Assembly: GCF_004297265.1 (NCBI RefSeq)
Contig: NZ_SCUT01000019.1
Coordinates: 62,001 to 126,000, forward strand
Direction of reading: 5' to 3'
Length of the DNA: 64,000 bases
Source of the DNA: Reyranella sp.
Lineage (GTDB): Bacteria > Pseudomonadota > Alphaproteobacteria > Reyranellales > Reyranellaceae
This document shows, piece by piece, positions 34,235-41,479 of this stretch. A model generated the notes under the pieces. The model worked only from the letters and a program-made list of their open reading frames with translations, did not search any database and had not been told where the DNA came from. The translations under genes were made by a program, and so were the position numbers. How positions within the stretch are numbered: position 1 is the first letter of the stretch; the number at the start of each line of letters is the position of its first letter.

Positions 34235-36571
34235 ATGAGCAAGTATGGAATCGGCCAGCCGGTGTTGCGTTTCGAGGATCCGCGCCTGTTGCGCGGGCAG
34301 GGCCGCTTCGTCAACGACGTGAACCTGCATGGACAGACCTATGCGGTGTTCGTTCGCTCTCCGCACGCCCATGCAAGGATCCGGTCGATAAAGACCGAGG
34401 CCGCGAAGGCGGCGCCCGGCGTTCTCGCCGTCTACACGGGCCACGACGTGGTGGCCGACGGGCTCGGCATGCCGAAGGCCAACATGCCGAGGAAGCGACC
34501 CGACGGTAAGCCGATGTACGCGCCGCAGCGGCCGGCGCTGGTCGTCGATCGTGTGCGCTATGTCGGCGATCCGGTGGCAATGGTGGTCGCCGACACGCTC
34601 GCCGAGGCCAAGGACGCGGCCGAGCTGGTGGAGATCGACTACGAGCCGATCCCCTCGGTGACGCTGACCGAGGATACGGTGAAACCCGGTGCCCCGGCGG
34701 TGTGGGATGATTGCCCCGACAATATCTCGAATTTCATCGAGCGCGGGAACAAGGCGGCAACCGACGAGGCGATCAAGGGCGCCGCGAAGGTCATCAGGCG
34801 CCGCTATGTCATCACGCGCGTGCATGCCCAGTACATGGAGCCGCGCGGGACGCTGGGCGTCTACGACCAGGGCGAGGATCGCATGACGCTCTATGCGGAC
34901 GTGCAGTATCCCCATCGCGTGCGCAACATGCTGGCGCAGAACGTGTTCAAGGTGCCCGAGAGCAAGATGCGGGTGATCACGGGCGACGTCGGCGGCGGTT
35001 TCGGCACCAAGGGCTGGCAGTATGTCGAGCATCGCCTGACCCTGTGGGCCGCCCGCAAGCTCCTGCGGCCGGTCAAGTGGTGCTGCGAGCGCTCCGAGGC
35101 GGTGATGGCCGACGAACATGGCCGCGACAATGTCGGCGAGCTGGAGCTGGCGCTCGACGCGGACAACAGGTTCGTGGCGTTGCGCCTCAACATGCTGGCC
35201 AATATCGGTGCCTATGTCGGCTCCGATCGCAATCTCCTGTCGCCCTTCGGCATGATCGGCACGGTGCTGGGCGTGTACCTGATCCCCAAAGCCTACATCA
35301 ATGTCGTCGGTGTGCTCTCCAACACCAACCCGACGGCCCCCTATCGCGGCGCCGGGCGGCCGGAGGCGATCTACCTGATCGAGCGGCTGATCGACGATGC
35401 GGCGCGGGAGCTCGGCGTCGACCGGGTTGAGCTGCGGCGCAAGAACATGCTGTCGGAGACGGCCCTGCCGTATCAGAGCCCGGTCGGGCCGTACTACGAC
35501 TGCGGCGAGTTCGAGAAGAACATGGACATGGCGCTGAAGCTCGCCGACGTGGCGGGCTATGCGGCGCGCGCCGACGAATCGAAGAAGCGTGGCAAGCTCC
35601 GCGGCCTCGGCATCATCAATGCCATCGAACAGGCGGCCGGCACGGCGCAACCGGAATATGCCGAGATCCGCTTCAATCCGGCCGGCACGGCGGCGCTGCT
35701 GATGGGCACGAAGGCGCAAGGGCAGGGCCATGAGACCATGTTCAAGCAGATCCTGAACGAGCGGCTGGGCATCGATCCCAACGACGTGCAGTTCATCGAC
35801 GGCGATACCGATCGTGTGGCCTTCGGCATGGGCACCAATGGCTCGCGCTCGACGGTGCTGGGCGGGTCGGCGCTGTTCATGGCCGCCGAAAAGGTGATCG
35901 AGAAGGGCAAGCGGCTGGCCGGCCATCTCCTGGAGGCGGGCGAGCAGGACATCGAGTTCGCCGACGGCATCTTCAAGGTGAAGGGTACGGACAAGACGGT
36001 GTCGCTGAAGGCGGTGGCGATGGCGGCGTTCAACCCGACCAAGTGGCCCAAGAGCGGCTTCGAGGGCGGGCTCTACGAGAACGCCACCTATCTCGGCGAG
36101 AAGGACACTTACCCCAACGGCTGCCACATCTGCGAGGTCGAGGTCGATCCGGAAACGGGTGAGGTCAAGCTCGACCGCTACGCCGTGGTCGACGATGTCG
36201 GCACGGTGATGAACCCGATCGGCCTCAAGGGCCAGATCCATGGCGGCGTGGCGCAGGGGGTCGGCCAGATCCTGGGCGAGCAGGTGGTCTGGGACCGCGA
36301 GAGCGGCCAGCTCCTGACGGCGAGCTTCCTCGACTACACGATGCCGCGCGCCGACATGATGTGCAGCATGGAGGTCAAGTCGAACCCCGTGCCGACCAAA
36401 TACAATCCGCTGGGCGCCAAAGGCGCGGGCGAGGCGGGGACGGTGGGTGCCATGCCTGTGGTCATGAATGCGGTGATCGACGCGCTGGCGCCGCTCGGCG
36501 TCCGCGACATGGTCATGCCGGCCACGGCGCAGAATGTCTGGCGCGCCATCCAGACGGCGAAGGGGGCTTGA
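34235..36571 (+). CDS. Molybdenum hydroxylase large subunit (CoxL-like, xanthine dehydrogenase family)
   Basis: A 778-residue molybdopterin cytosine dinucleotide-binding catalytic subunit. The loop near 369 reads PYRGAGR, the form II CoxL-like pattern and not the AYxCSFR of true CO dehydrogenase, and the catalytic glutamate is E733 in GAKGAGEAGTVG. Such proteins hydroxylate aromatic or N-heteroaromatic carbons or oxidise aldehydes, using water as oxygen source. They normally need FAD and [2Fe-2S] subunits, but none lies beside it; the nearest set is at 50546-51893. ATG 34235 follows GGGAGAGAGCTTC. The next gene starts 5 bases after its stop. Confidence 0.88.
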   Translation: MSKYGIGQPVLRFEDPRLLRGQGRFVNDVNLHGQTYAVFVRSPHAHARIRSIKTEAAKAAPGVLAVYTGHDVVADGLGMPKANMPRKRPDGKPMYAPQRPALVVDRVRYVGDPVAMVVADTLAEAKDAAELVEIDYEPIPSVTLTEDTVKPGAPAVWDDCPDNISNFIERGNKAATDEAIKGAAKVIRRRYVITRVHAQYMEPRGTLGVYDQGEDRMTLYADVQYPHRVRNMLAQNVFKVPESKMRVITGDVGGGFGTKGWQYVEHRLTLWAARKLLRPVKWCCERSEAVMADEHGRDNVGELELALDADNRFVALRLNMLANIGAYVGSDRNLLSPFGMIGTVLGVYLIPKAYINVVGVLSNTNPTAPYRGAGRPEAIYLIERLIDDAARELGVDRVELRRKNMLSETALPYQSPVGPYYDCGEFEKNMDMALKLADVAGYAARADESKKRGKLRGLGIINAIEQAAGTAQPEYAEIRFNPAGTAALLMGTKAQGQGHETMFKQILNERLGIDPNDVQFIDGDTDRVAFGMGTNGSRSTVLGGSALFMAAEKVIEKGKRLAGHLLEAGEQDIEFADGIFKVKGTDKTVSLKAVAMAAFNPTKWPKSGFEGGLYENATYLGEKDTYPNGCHICEVEVDPETGEVKLDRYAVVDDVGTVMNPIGLKGQIHGGVAQGVGQILGEQVVWDRESGQLLTASFLDYTMPRADMMCSMEVKSNPVPTKYNPLGAKGAGEAGTVGAMPVVMNAVIDALAPLGVRDMVMPATAQNVWRAIQTAKGA

Positions 36572-36575
36572 GGTC

Positions 36576-37433
36576 ATGGGACAGATCGTCGGCGCGGCCA
36601 TCGTTTCGCACCATCCCGGCCTGGTGCAGCCGAAGGAGATCCGCGTCCAGCGCGGCAACGGCCGAGATTCCGACCTGATCGAGGGCTTCGACCGCGTGCG
36701 GGCGAAGATCGACGAGGTGAAGCCCGACACGTTCGTGCTGTTCGACACGCACTGGCTCACCACGTCGCTGCATCTCGTGGCGGGGGCGGCGCACTACAAG
36801 GGCAGTTACACGTCCGACGAGCTGCCGTTCTCGATGGCGCGCTTCCCGTACGACCATGCGGGTGCACCGGCGCTGGCAGCCGAAGTCGAGAAGGTGGCGC
36901 AGGAGAAGAAGGTCGCAGCGCGCAACGTCGTCGAGGAGACGCTGCCGATGCACTACCCGACCTTGAACGTCATTCATTACCTGGGTCGCGGCGAGAAGGT
37001 GCTGAGCGTCGGCACCTGCCAGACGGCCCGGCTGAAGCACTTCCTGCAGATGGGAGAGGTCGTCGGCGAGGCGATCCGGCGCTCCGATGCCAGGGTCGTG
37101 CTGCTGGCGTCGGGTGCGATGAGCCACAAGTTCTACGATCTCGACCATGTGCCGCCCCATCCGAGGGTCTGGCACCCCGACAACGTGTCGGAGCCGGAGA
37201 ACCGCGCGCTCGACATGGAGGTGCTGGAGCTCTGGAAGCAGGGACGGCACGACATGGTGCTCGACCGGTTCCCGGAGCTGGAAGCGGCCAAGTACGAAGG
37301 CCGCGGCGCGCACTACGCGCAGATGATGGGGGCGCTGGGCGGCAGGGATTGCCGTGCCCGCGGCATGCAGCTCTCGGAATACGAGAACGCGGCCGGTACC
37401 GGCAATGTCCATGTCTGGTTCGATGTTCAGTGA
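36576..37433 (+). CDS. HpaD-type extradiol (class III, LigB family) dioxygenase
   Basis: A 285-residue protein resembling 3,4-dihydroxyphenylacetate 2,3-dioxygenase. The family landmarks DTHWLTTSLH with H59, the following histidines HxxGSYTSDELP near 75, and LASGAMSHKFYD near 183 align closely with HpaD. The N-terminal SHHPGL carries H12/H13, a usual iron ligand area. It would cleave a catechol between a hydroxylated and an adjacent carbon with Fe(II). The start ATG 36576 is five bases after the CoxL-like stop, so the two are cotranscribed. Substrate could differ from homoprotocatechuate, as HpaE-F homologues are not in the window. Confidence 0.85.
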   Translation: MGQIVGAAIVSHHPGLVQPKEIRVQRGNGRDSDLIEGFDRVRAKIDEVKPDTFVLFDTHWLTTSLHLVAGAAHYKGSYTSDELPFSMARFPYDHAGAPALAAEVEKVAQEKKVAARNVVEETLPMHYPTLNVIHYLGRGEKVLSVGTCQTARLKHFLQMGEVVGEAIRRSDARVVLLASGAMSHKFYDLDHVPPHPRVWHPDNVSEPENRALDMEVLELWKQGRHDMVLDRFPELEAAKYEGRGAHYAQMMGALGGRDCRARGMQLSEYENAAGTGNVHVWFDVQ

Positions 37434-37448
37434 GGGGAGTTAAGTGAG

Positions 37449-38318
37449 ATGAGCGTACTCGAGGGACCGCGCAGGGAAGTCCGCCATGTCATCAAGGATG
37501 GCAGCGCCTATTGGGTCGAATTCAAGGATGGCAGGATCGTCTTCGCCGACGGCCGCACCGCCGACGAGAAGGACGTCGTTCACCTGCCGCCGTGCAATCC
37601 GACCAAGATCCTGTGCGTCCATGTGAACTACATCTCGCGTTACTACGAGTTCAACAACACACACGTGCCGCCGAAGACGCCGACCTACTTCCAGAAGCCG
37701 CTGACCGCACTCAACGCGCACAAGGGCGAGCTGGTGAAGCCCAAGGGCTACAAGTACGTGAACTACGAGGGCGAGATGGCCGTCGTCTTCGCGAAGGTCA
37801 CCAAGAACGTGAGCCGCGAGGAAGCCTGGGACTGCATCGCGGGCTTCGCGCCCGCCAACGACTTCGGCTGCCACGACTTCCGCGACACCGACGCGGGCTC
37901 GATGCTGCGCGTGAAGGGCATGGACGGTTTCTGCCCGATCGGGCCGGGCCTGGTGTCGGGCGTCGACGTTCGGCAGTCGACCCTGCGTAGCTACAAGAAC
38001 GGCAAGATGGTCCAGGAAGGCGCGGTCAGCGAGCAGATCTTCGACTGCGGCTACCTGATCGCCGATCTCGCACGCCACATCACCTTCCTGCCAGGCGACA
38101 TCCTGCTGACGGGTACGCCTGCCAACTCCCGCCCGCTCGAGGCCGGCGACACGATCGACATCGAAGTGACGGGCGTCGGCAGGCTCTCGAACGCGGTCGT
38201 CGAGACGCCGGCGCCGCGCGCCTCCGAGGGCTTTCCGCCCAGCCCCGACAGCGAGGGCGTGCGCAAGGTGGCGCTCGGCAACGAGGAGCGCCTGCCCGAC
38301 AAGTTCAAGACGAAGTAG
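37449..38318 (+). CDS. Fumarylacetoacetate hydrolase family protein (HpaG-like)
   Basis: A 289-residue FAH-superfamily enzyme. The metal-binding acidic motif is EGEM with E107 and E109, and D138 in NDFGCHDF is the third ligand, as in the HpaG-type decarboxylase/isomerase and related hydrolases. C-terminal GDILLTGTPANSRPL is the family signature for the GTP-loop region. It follows the HpaD-type gene by 15 bases, matching the classical hpa logic of ring cleavage followed by decarboxylation/isomerisation or hydrolysis. The specific reaction cannot be chosen from sequence. Confidence 0.85.
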   Translation: MSVLEGPRREVRHVIKDGSAYWVEFKDGRIVFADGRTADEKDVVHLPPCNPTKILCVHVNYISRYYEFNNTHVPPKTPTYFQKPLTALNAHKGELVKPKGYKYVNYEGEMAVVFAKVTKNVSREEAWDCIAGFAPANDFGCHDFRDTDAGSMLRVKGMDGFCPIGPGLVSGVDVRQSTLRSYKNGKMVQEGAVSEQIFDCGYLIADLARHITFLPGDILLTGTPANSRPLEAGDTIDIEVTGVGRLSNAVVETPAPRASEGFPPSPDSEGVRKVALGNEERLPDKFKTK

Positions 38319-38327
38319 GGCACGGCC

Positions 38328-39275
38328 TCAGGGGCTGGCGTGACCCAGGAAACGGTCCGGCGGCCGGTCGCCCCATTGCGACTGGAAGCCTTCCTCGGCG
38401 CTGAGCAGGTTGCCGCCATTGGCCGCGTTCAGGCGGTCGGTGTCGGCCCAGCGTTCATGCACGCGGCCCCAGGGATCGCACCAGTAATCGTAGACCTGGC
38501 TGCCCAGCAGGTGGCGACCGATGCCCCACATATGGTCGTACTTGCCCAGCCGCTTGATGTACTCGTGGTCCTGGAAGACGCAGTCGATGTCCTGGACCTC
38601 GTAGGAAACGTGGTTCAGGCCGGCCTTCGGATTGTGATTGCAGAAGAAGACATGGTGATCGACATAGGCGTCGCCGCGATCGAGCCGGTTGAACGAGCCG
38701 ATGATGTTGTCCTTTTCGCCGACATAGACGTCGTCGGAACGGATCATGCCCAGCGTCTCGCGGAACCAGGCCACGGTCTCGGTGACCCTGGGCGACGAAA
38801 GCACGCCATGGCCGATGCGCTGGATCGATGTGGGCGACTTGCCGAGCCGCATCACCCGTCCGACCCTGCGGCCGGGCTCGCGGGCGGTGTTGTGCTCGTC
38901 GCGCGCGACCTTGATCGGCTCGACGCGTTTCTGTCCCGACACGACTTCGATCTGGTAGCCGTTGGGTTCGGTGAGGCGCACGCGCCTGCCGCCGCCGGGC
39001 TCATCCAGCGTCTCGATGCCCGAGGCGCCGGGCAACCGGGAAAGACGCTCGAGGTCGTCCTCACCGGCCGCATGGTAGGCGAAGCCAATGAACTTCGTCC
39101 CGCCCTTGTGCACGACATGCAGATGATGGTGATCGTCGGTGCCGCGCATGTAGAGGGCAGTCGGCGTGCGCTCGGCGCGGGTCAGTCCGAAATGGGTGAG
39201 GAACTCCTCCATCTCGTCGAGATCGGGCGCTTCCATCCGGGGCCAGGCAAATTCCGCAGCCTTGATTACGGCCAT
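38328..39275 (-). CDS. VOC-family extradiol dioxygenase (type I)
   Basis: A 315-residue protein with the classic two-domain type I extradiol layout. The iron ligands of the C-terminal domain can be placed: H156 (IGHGVLSS), H222 (GLNHVSYEV) and E274 (HERWAD). The N-terminal domain (1-120) is the non-catalytic half. It would perform ring cleavage of a catecholic substrate. ATG 39275 follows CGGAGGAAACA. The gene is convergent with the FAH gene (9 bases between stops) and divergent from the CMD-family gene 63 bases away. So three VOC/LigB ring-cleavage-type proteins are present in this island. Confidence 0.87.
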   Translation of the reverse strand: MAVIKAAEFAWPRMEAPDLDEMEEFLTHFGLTRAERTPTALYMRGTDDHHHLHVVHKGGTKFIGFAYHAAGEDDLERLSRLPGASGIETLDEPGGGRRVRLTEPNGYQIEVVSGQKRVEPIKVARDEHNTAREPGRRVGRVMRLGKSPTSIQRIGHGVLSSPRVTETVAWFRETLGMIRSDDVYVGEKDNIIGSFNRLDRGDAYVDHHVFFCNHNPKAGLNHVSYEVQDIDCVFQDHEYIKRLGKYDHMWGIGRHLLGSQVYDYWCDPWGRVHERWADTDRLNAANGGNLLSAEEGFQSQWGDRPPDRFLGHASP

Positions 39276-39338
39276 TGTTTCCTCCGTTCTTTGGAGGAAC
39301 GCTAACGCCGTCGTCCAAGGCTGAAAAGGAGAGAAATC

Positions 39339-39671
39339 ATGTCCAAGCCGCCGGCTGCCAATCCGCGCGATGCGCTCCGTTCCTTCGCTCCCAAGCTGAT
39401 CGAGCTCACCGACGATGTCCTGTTCGGTGACGTCTGGGAGCGGCCAGGCCTGTCGAAGCGCGACCGCAGCCTCATCACGTGTGCAGCCCTGGTGGCGATG
39501 AACCGCACCGAGCAGCAGACGGGACACTTTGCCCGTGCCATCAACAATGGAGTTACAAAGGACGAGCTGATCGAGCTCATCACGCATCTCGCATTCTATT
39601 CCGGCTGGCCGACCGCGATGTCTGCCGCCAACGTCGCCAGGAAAGTGCTCGAAGAGGGAGAGAAGAAGTGA
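39339..39671 (+). CDS. Carboxymuconolactone decarboxylase-family protein
   Basis: A 110-residue CMD/AhpD-fold protein. The helical bundle motif is visible in RDRSLITCAALVAMNRTEQQTGHFARAINNG (shown in part: RDRSLITCAAL) and the DELIELITHLAFYSGWP continuation. The AhpD C-x-x-C motif is absent, which fits the CMD-like subgroup found in aromatic catabolic operons, rather than a thiol peroxidase. It begins 63 bases after the divergent dioxygenase start and its stop overlaps the next FAH gene (GTGA), so the two form an operon. GAAAAGGAG precedes ATG 39339. Confidence 0.85.
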   Translation: MSKPPAANPRDALRSFAPKLIELTDDVLFGDVWERPGLSKRDRSLITCAALVAMNRTEQQTGHFARAINNGVTKDELIELITHLAFYSGWPTAMSAANVARKVLEEGEKK

Positions 39672-40597
39672 AGATCTGCTATTTCAATGACTATCGGCTG
39701 GGCGTCATCAAGGGCGACCAGGTGGTCGACGTGACGGACGCCGTGAAGGACATCCCGCATCTCGATTCGCGGGACCTCATCATCGGCCTCATCGCCAACT
39801 GGGACGCCTACAAGGCGAAGGTCGAAAAGGCCGCCGCCGAGGGCAAGGGCGTGCCGGTGTCCGGCGTGAAACTGCGGCCGCCGGTGCCGAAGCCCGGCAA
39901 CATCGTCTGCATGGCGGTGAACTACATGGAAGACGGCACCTTGCCGGAGAAGCCCGCCATCAACGCCTTCCACAAGGCTGCGACTGCGGTGATCGGCGAC
40001 GGCGACACGATGGTGCTGCCCGATGCGCCGGCCACGATCTTCGAGGGCGAGGCAGAGATGGCACTGGTCATCGGCAAGCGTGCCACGCGGGCGACGCAGG
40101 CCGATGCCTTCAAGCACATCTTCGGTTACACCTGCTTCATCGACGGCTCGGCCCGCGGCCTGCCGCCGCCGGGCAACGTCTTCTTCCAGATGAAGTCTCG
40201 CGACACCTTCGCGCCGATCGGACCGTGCATCGTCACCGCCGACGAGATCGCCGATCCGCAGAACCTCAACATCACGCTGACCAACAACGGCACCGTGATG
40301 CAGAAGTTCAACACCTCGGACATGGCGCATCACATTCCGCGCATCATCGAATGGGTGAGCTCGATCCATACGCTGGAGCCCGGCGACATCGTTGCCACCG
40401 GCACCAACCATCGCGGTCTCCATTCATTCATGGACGGCGACAGGATCGAGCTGACGGTCGAGAAGATCGGCACGCTGAAGTTCAGCGTGAAGGACGAGCT
40501 GAAGCGCACCTGGGCCCGCACCACGCGCCTCCAGCACAAGGAGAAGGGCGGCGAGGGCCCGCATACGCCGCAGCTCACGGGCAAGTACGCGAAGTAG
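39668..40597 (+). CDS. Fumarylacetoacetate hydrolase family protein (second)
   Basis: A 309-residue FAH-superfamily protein of the FAHD/2-hydroxyhepta-2,4-diene-1,7-dioate isomerase group. The metal ligands are in FEGEAEMALV (E126, E128, E130) with D159 in FIDGSARG. An N-terminal about 90-residue region (KICYFNDYRLGVIKGD) is the usual small lid-like part. GTG 39668 overlaps the CMD stop. It could hydrolyse or isomerise a ring-cleavage product made by the type I dioxygenase. Downstream are a hairpin of family D and the hsp20 terminator on the other strand. Confidence 0.83.
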   Translation: MKICYFNDYRLGVIKGDQVVDVTDAVKDIPHLDSRDLIIGLIANWDAYKAKVEKAAAEGKGVPVSGVKLRPPVPKPGNIVCMAVNYMEDGTLPEKPAINAFHKAATAVIGDGDTMVLPDAPATIFEGEAEMALVIGKRATRATQADAFKHIFGYTCFIDGSARGLPPPGNVFFQMKSRDTFAPIGPCIVTADEIADPQNLNITLTNNGTVMQKFNTSDMAHHIPRIIEWVSSIHTLEPGDIVATGTNHRGLHSFMDGDRIELTVEKIGTLKFSVKDELKRTWARTTRLQHKEKGGEGPHTPQLTGKYAK

Positions 40598-40610
40598 CCC
40601 ACTCCTTCAT

Positions 40611-40631
40611 CTCCCCCGTATGACGGGGGAG
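40611..40631. repeat. Solo hairpin of repeat family D
   Basis: CTCCCCCGTATGACGGGGGAG, a 9-base stem with a 3-base loop, flanked by TTCAT on the left and GAAAGCAATGAA on the right. It is the same hairpin as those at the ends of the element at 21856-21987. It follows the FAH gene by 13 bases and could help end its transcript, though no T-run follows on the + strand. Confidence 0.65.
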
Positions 40632-40645
40632 GAAAGCAATGAACT

Positions 40646-40676
40646 AAAAAAGGCGCCGCGGTTTCCCGCGACGCCC
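40646..40676 (-). terminator. Rho-independent terminator of hsp20
   Basis: Read on the minus strand, the sequence is GGCGTCGCGG-GAAA-CCGCGGCGCC followed by a run of six T: a 10-base stem with one G-T pair and a stable GAAA tetraloop. It begins 28 bases after the hsp20 stop codon, the classic spacing. Confidence 0.85.
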
Positions 40677-40703
40677 CTTCGGAAACAGCAGGCTGCTGCC
40701 TGC

Positions 40704-41156
40704 TTAGTGGGTGAGGGCCGCCTGGCCGTTGCCAGCCTGGACGGGGATCGCGCGGGGCTTCTTCTCCTCCGGGATCTCACGCTGCAGCTCGATCGTGAGC
40801 AGGCCGTTGGCGAGCTTCGCGCCCGTGACCTTCACGTGGTCAGCGAGCTGGAAGCGGCGCTCGAAGTTGCGGCCGGCGATGCCACGATAGAGATACTGCT
40901 TCTCGTCCTGGCCCTGGCTCGGCGCGGCCTGGCCGGTGACCAGGAGCTCGTTCTCCTTCTGGGTCACGTTCAGCTCGGCTTCGGCGAAGCCCGCAACCGC
41001 CATCACGATCCGGTAGGCGTTGTCGCCAGCCTTCTCGATATTGTACGGGGGATAGCCGTTGGCGCCGGACTGGCTGGCCACCGAGTCGAGCAGGTCGAAG
41101 ACCCGATCGAAGCCGACGGTGGCGCGGTAGAACGGGGAATAGTCGACAGTACGCAT
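40704..41156 (-). CDS. Small heat shock protein Hsp20 (IbpA type)
   Basis: A 150-residue ATP-independent chaperone holding misfolded proteins. The alpha-crystallin domain runs from about 38 to 125, opening with PPYNIEKAGDNAYRIVMAVAGF and including the beta-strand end ERRFQLADHVKVTGAKLANGLLTIEL (both shortened: NIEKAGDNAYRI, LANGLLTIEL). The C-terminal IxI-like tail is RAIPV. It is close to the rhizobial class A group. ATG 41156 is selected because AGAGAGG is 9 bases upstream; ATG 41165 overlaps the ribosome site. Regulation by the ROSE-like leader (41157-41215) and a possible RpoH promoter is likely; the terminator is at 40646-40676. Confidence 0.92.
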   Translation of the reverse strand: MRTVDYSPFYRATVGFDRVFDLLDSVASQSGANGYPPYNIEKAGDNAYRIVMAVAGFAEAELNVTQKENELLVTGQAAPSQGQDEKQYLYRGIAGRNFERRFQLADHVKVTGAKLANGLLTIELQREIPEEKKPRAIPVQAGNGQAALTH

Positions 41157-41215
41157 TTTGATCATCCTCTCTTGAGCGATGTTGGACGTTCCCGCCCCGG
41201 ATGGGCGCTGGGAAC
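41157..41215 (-). promoter_or_regulatory. ROSE-like RNA thermometer candidate (hsp20 5' leader)
   Basis: On the minus-strand transcript, a strong hairpin GUUCCC...GGGAAC with nested GCCC/GGGC pairs covers 41188-41215. Then comes UCGCU (41175-41179) separated by a short loop from AGGA of the ribosome site (41165-41168), the U-(U/C)-G-C-U opposite AGGA arrangement that defines ROSE elements in rhizobial small heat shock genes. AUG 41156 follows 8 bases later. Upstream, CTTGAA (41245-41250, minus strand) and a CCAAAT-like box (41223-41229) may be an RpoH-type promoter. The fold is inferred by eye. Confidence 0.6.
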
Positions 41216-41371
41216 GACATTCATTTGGGTGCGGGAAGGGCGGCTTCAAGGGCGGTAAAAATTTCCTTTCGCAGACCTTGAACGGCAGGATTTGCTTCCT
41301 TCCGGAGAACCTTCGGAAATTCGTCTCATGGCTAATGTGCGAGATATCGCCAGATCAAAGGCGGTAATCGC

Positions 41372-41479
41372 ATGTCCAAGTTCATTCCCCGTTCCGAGGC
41401 TGGTTGGTGGGTTCTGTCGATCTCGCAGGCCGCCGGCATGCTCGCCCTCAACATCGTGTTGCGGGTGGCCGTATCGTGA
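41372..41479 (+). CDS. Small ORF of 35 codons coupled to cysG
   Basis: A 35-residue peptide beginning MSKFIPRSEAGWW and continuing as a hydrophobic stretch to the end (VLSISQAAGMLALNIVLRVA), which could form one membrane helix. Its TGA stop overlaps the GTG start of cysG by four bases (GTGA), the same coupling style as other genes here, so it is probably translated. ATG 41372 has GGCGGTAATC upstream, a weak ribosome site. I do not recognise it; it may be a membrane microprotein or a leader peptide for the sulfate-assimilation operon. Confidence 0.5.
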   Translation: MSKFIPRSEAGWWVLSISQAAGMLALNIVLRVAVS

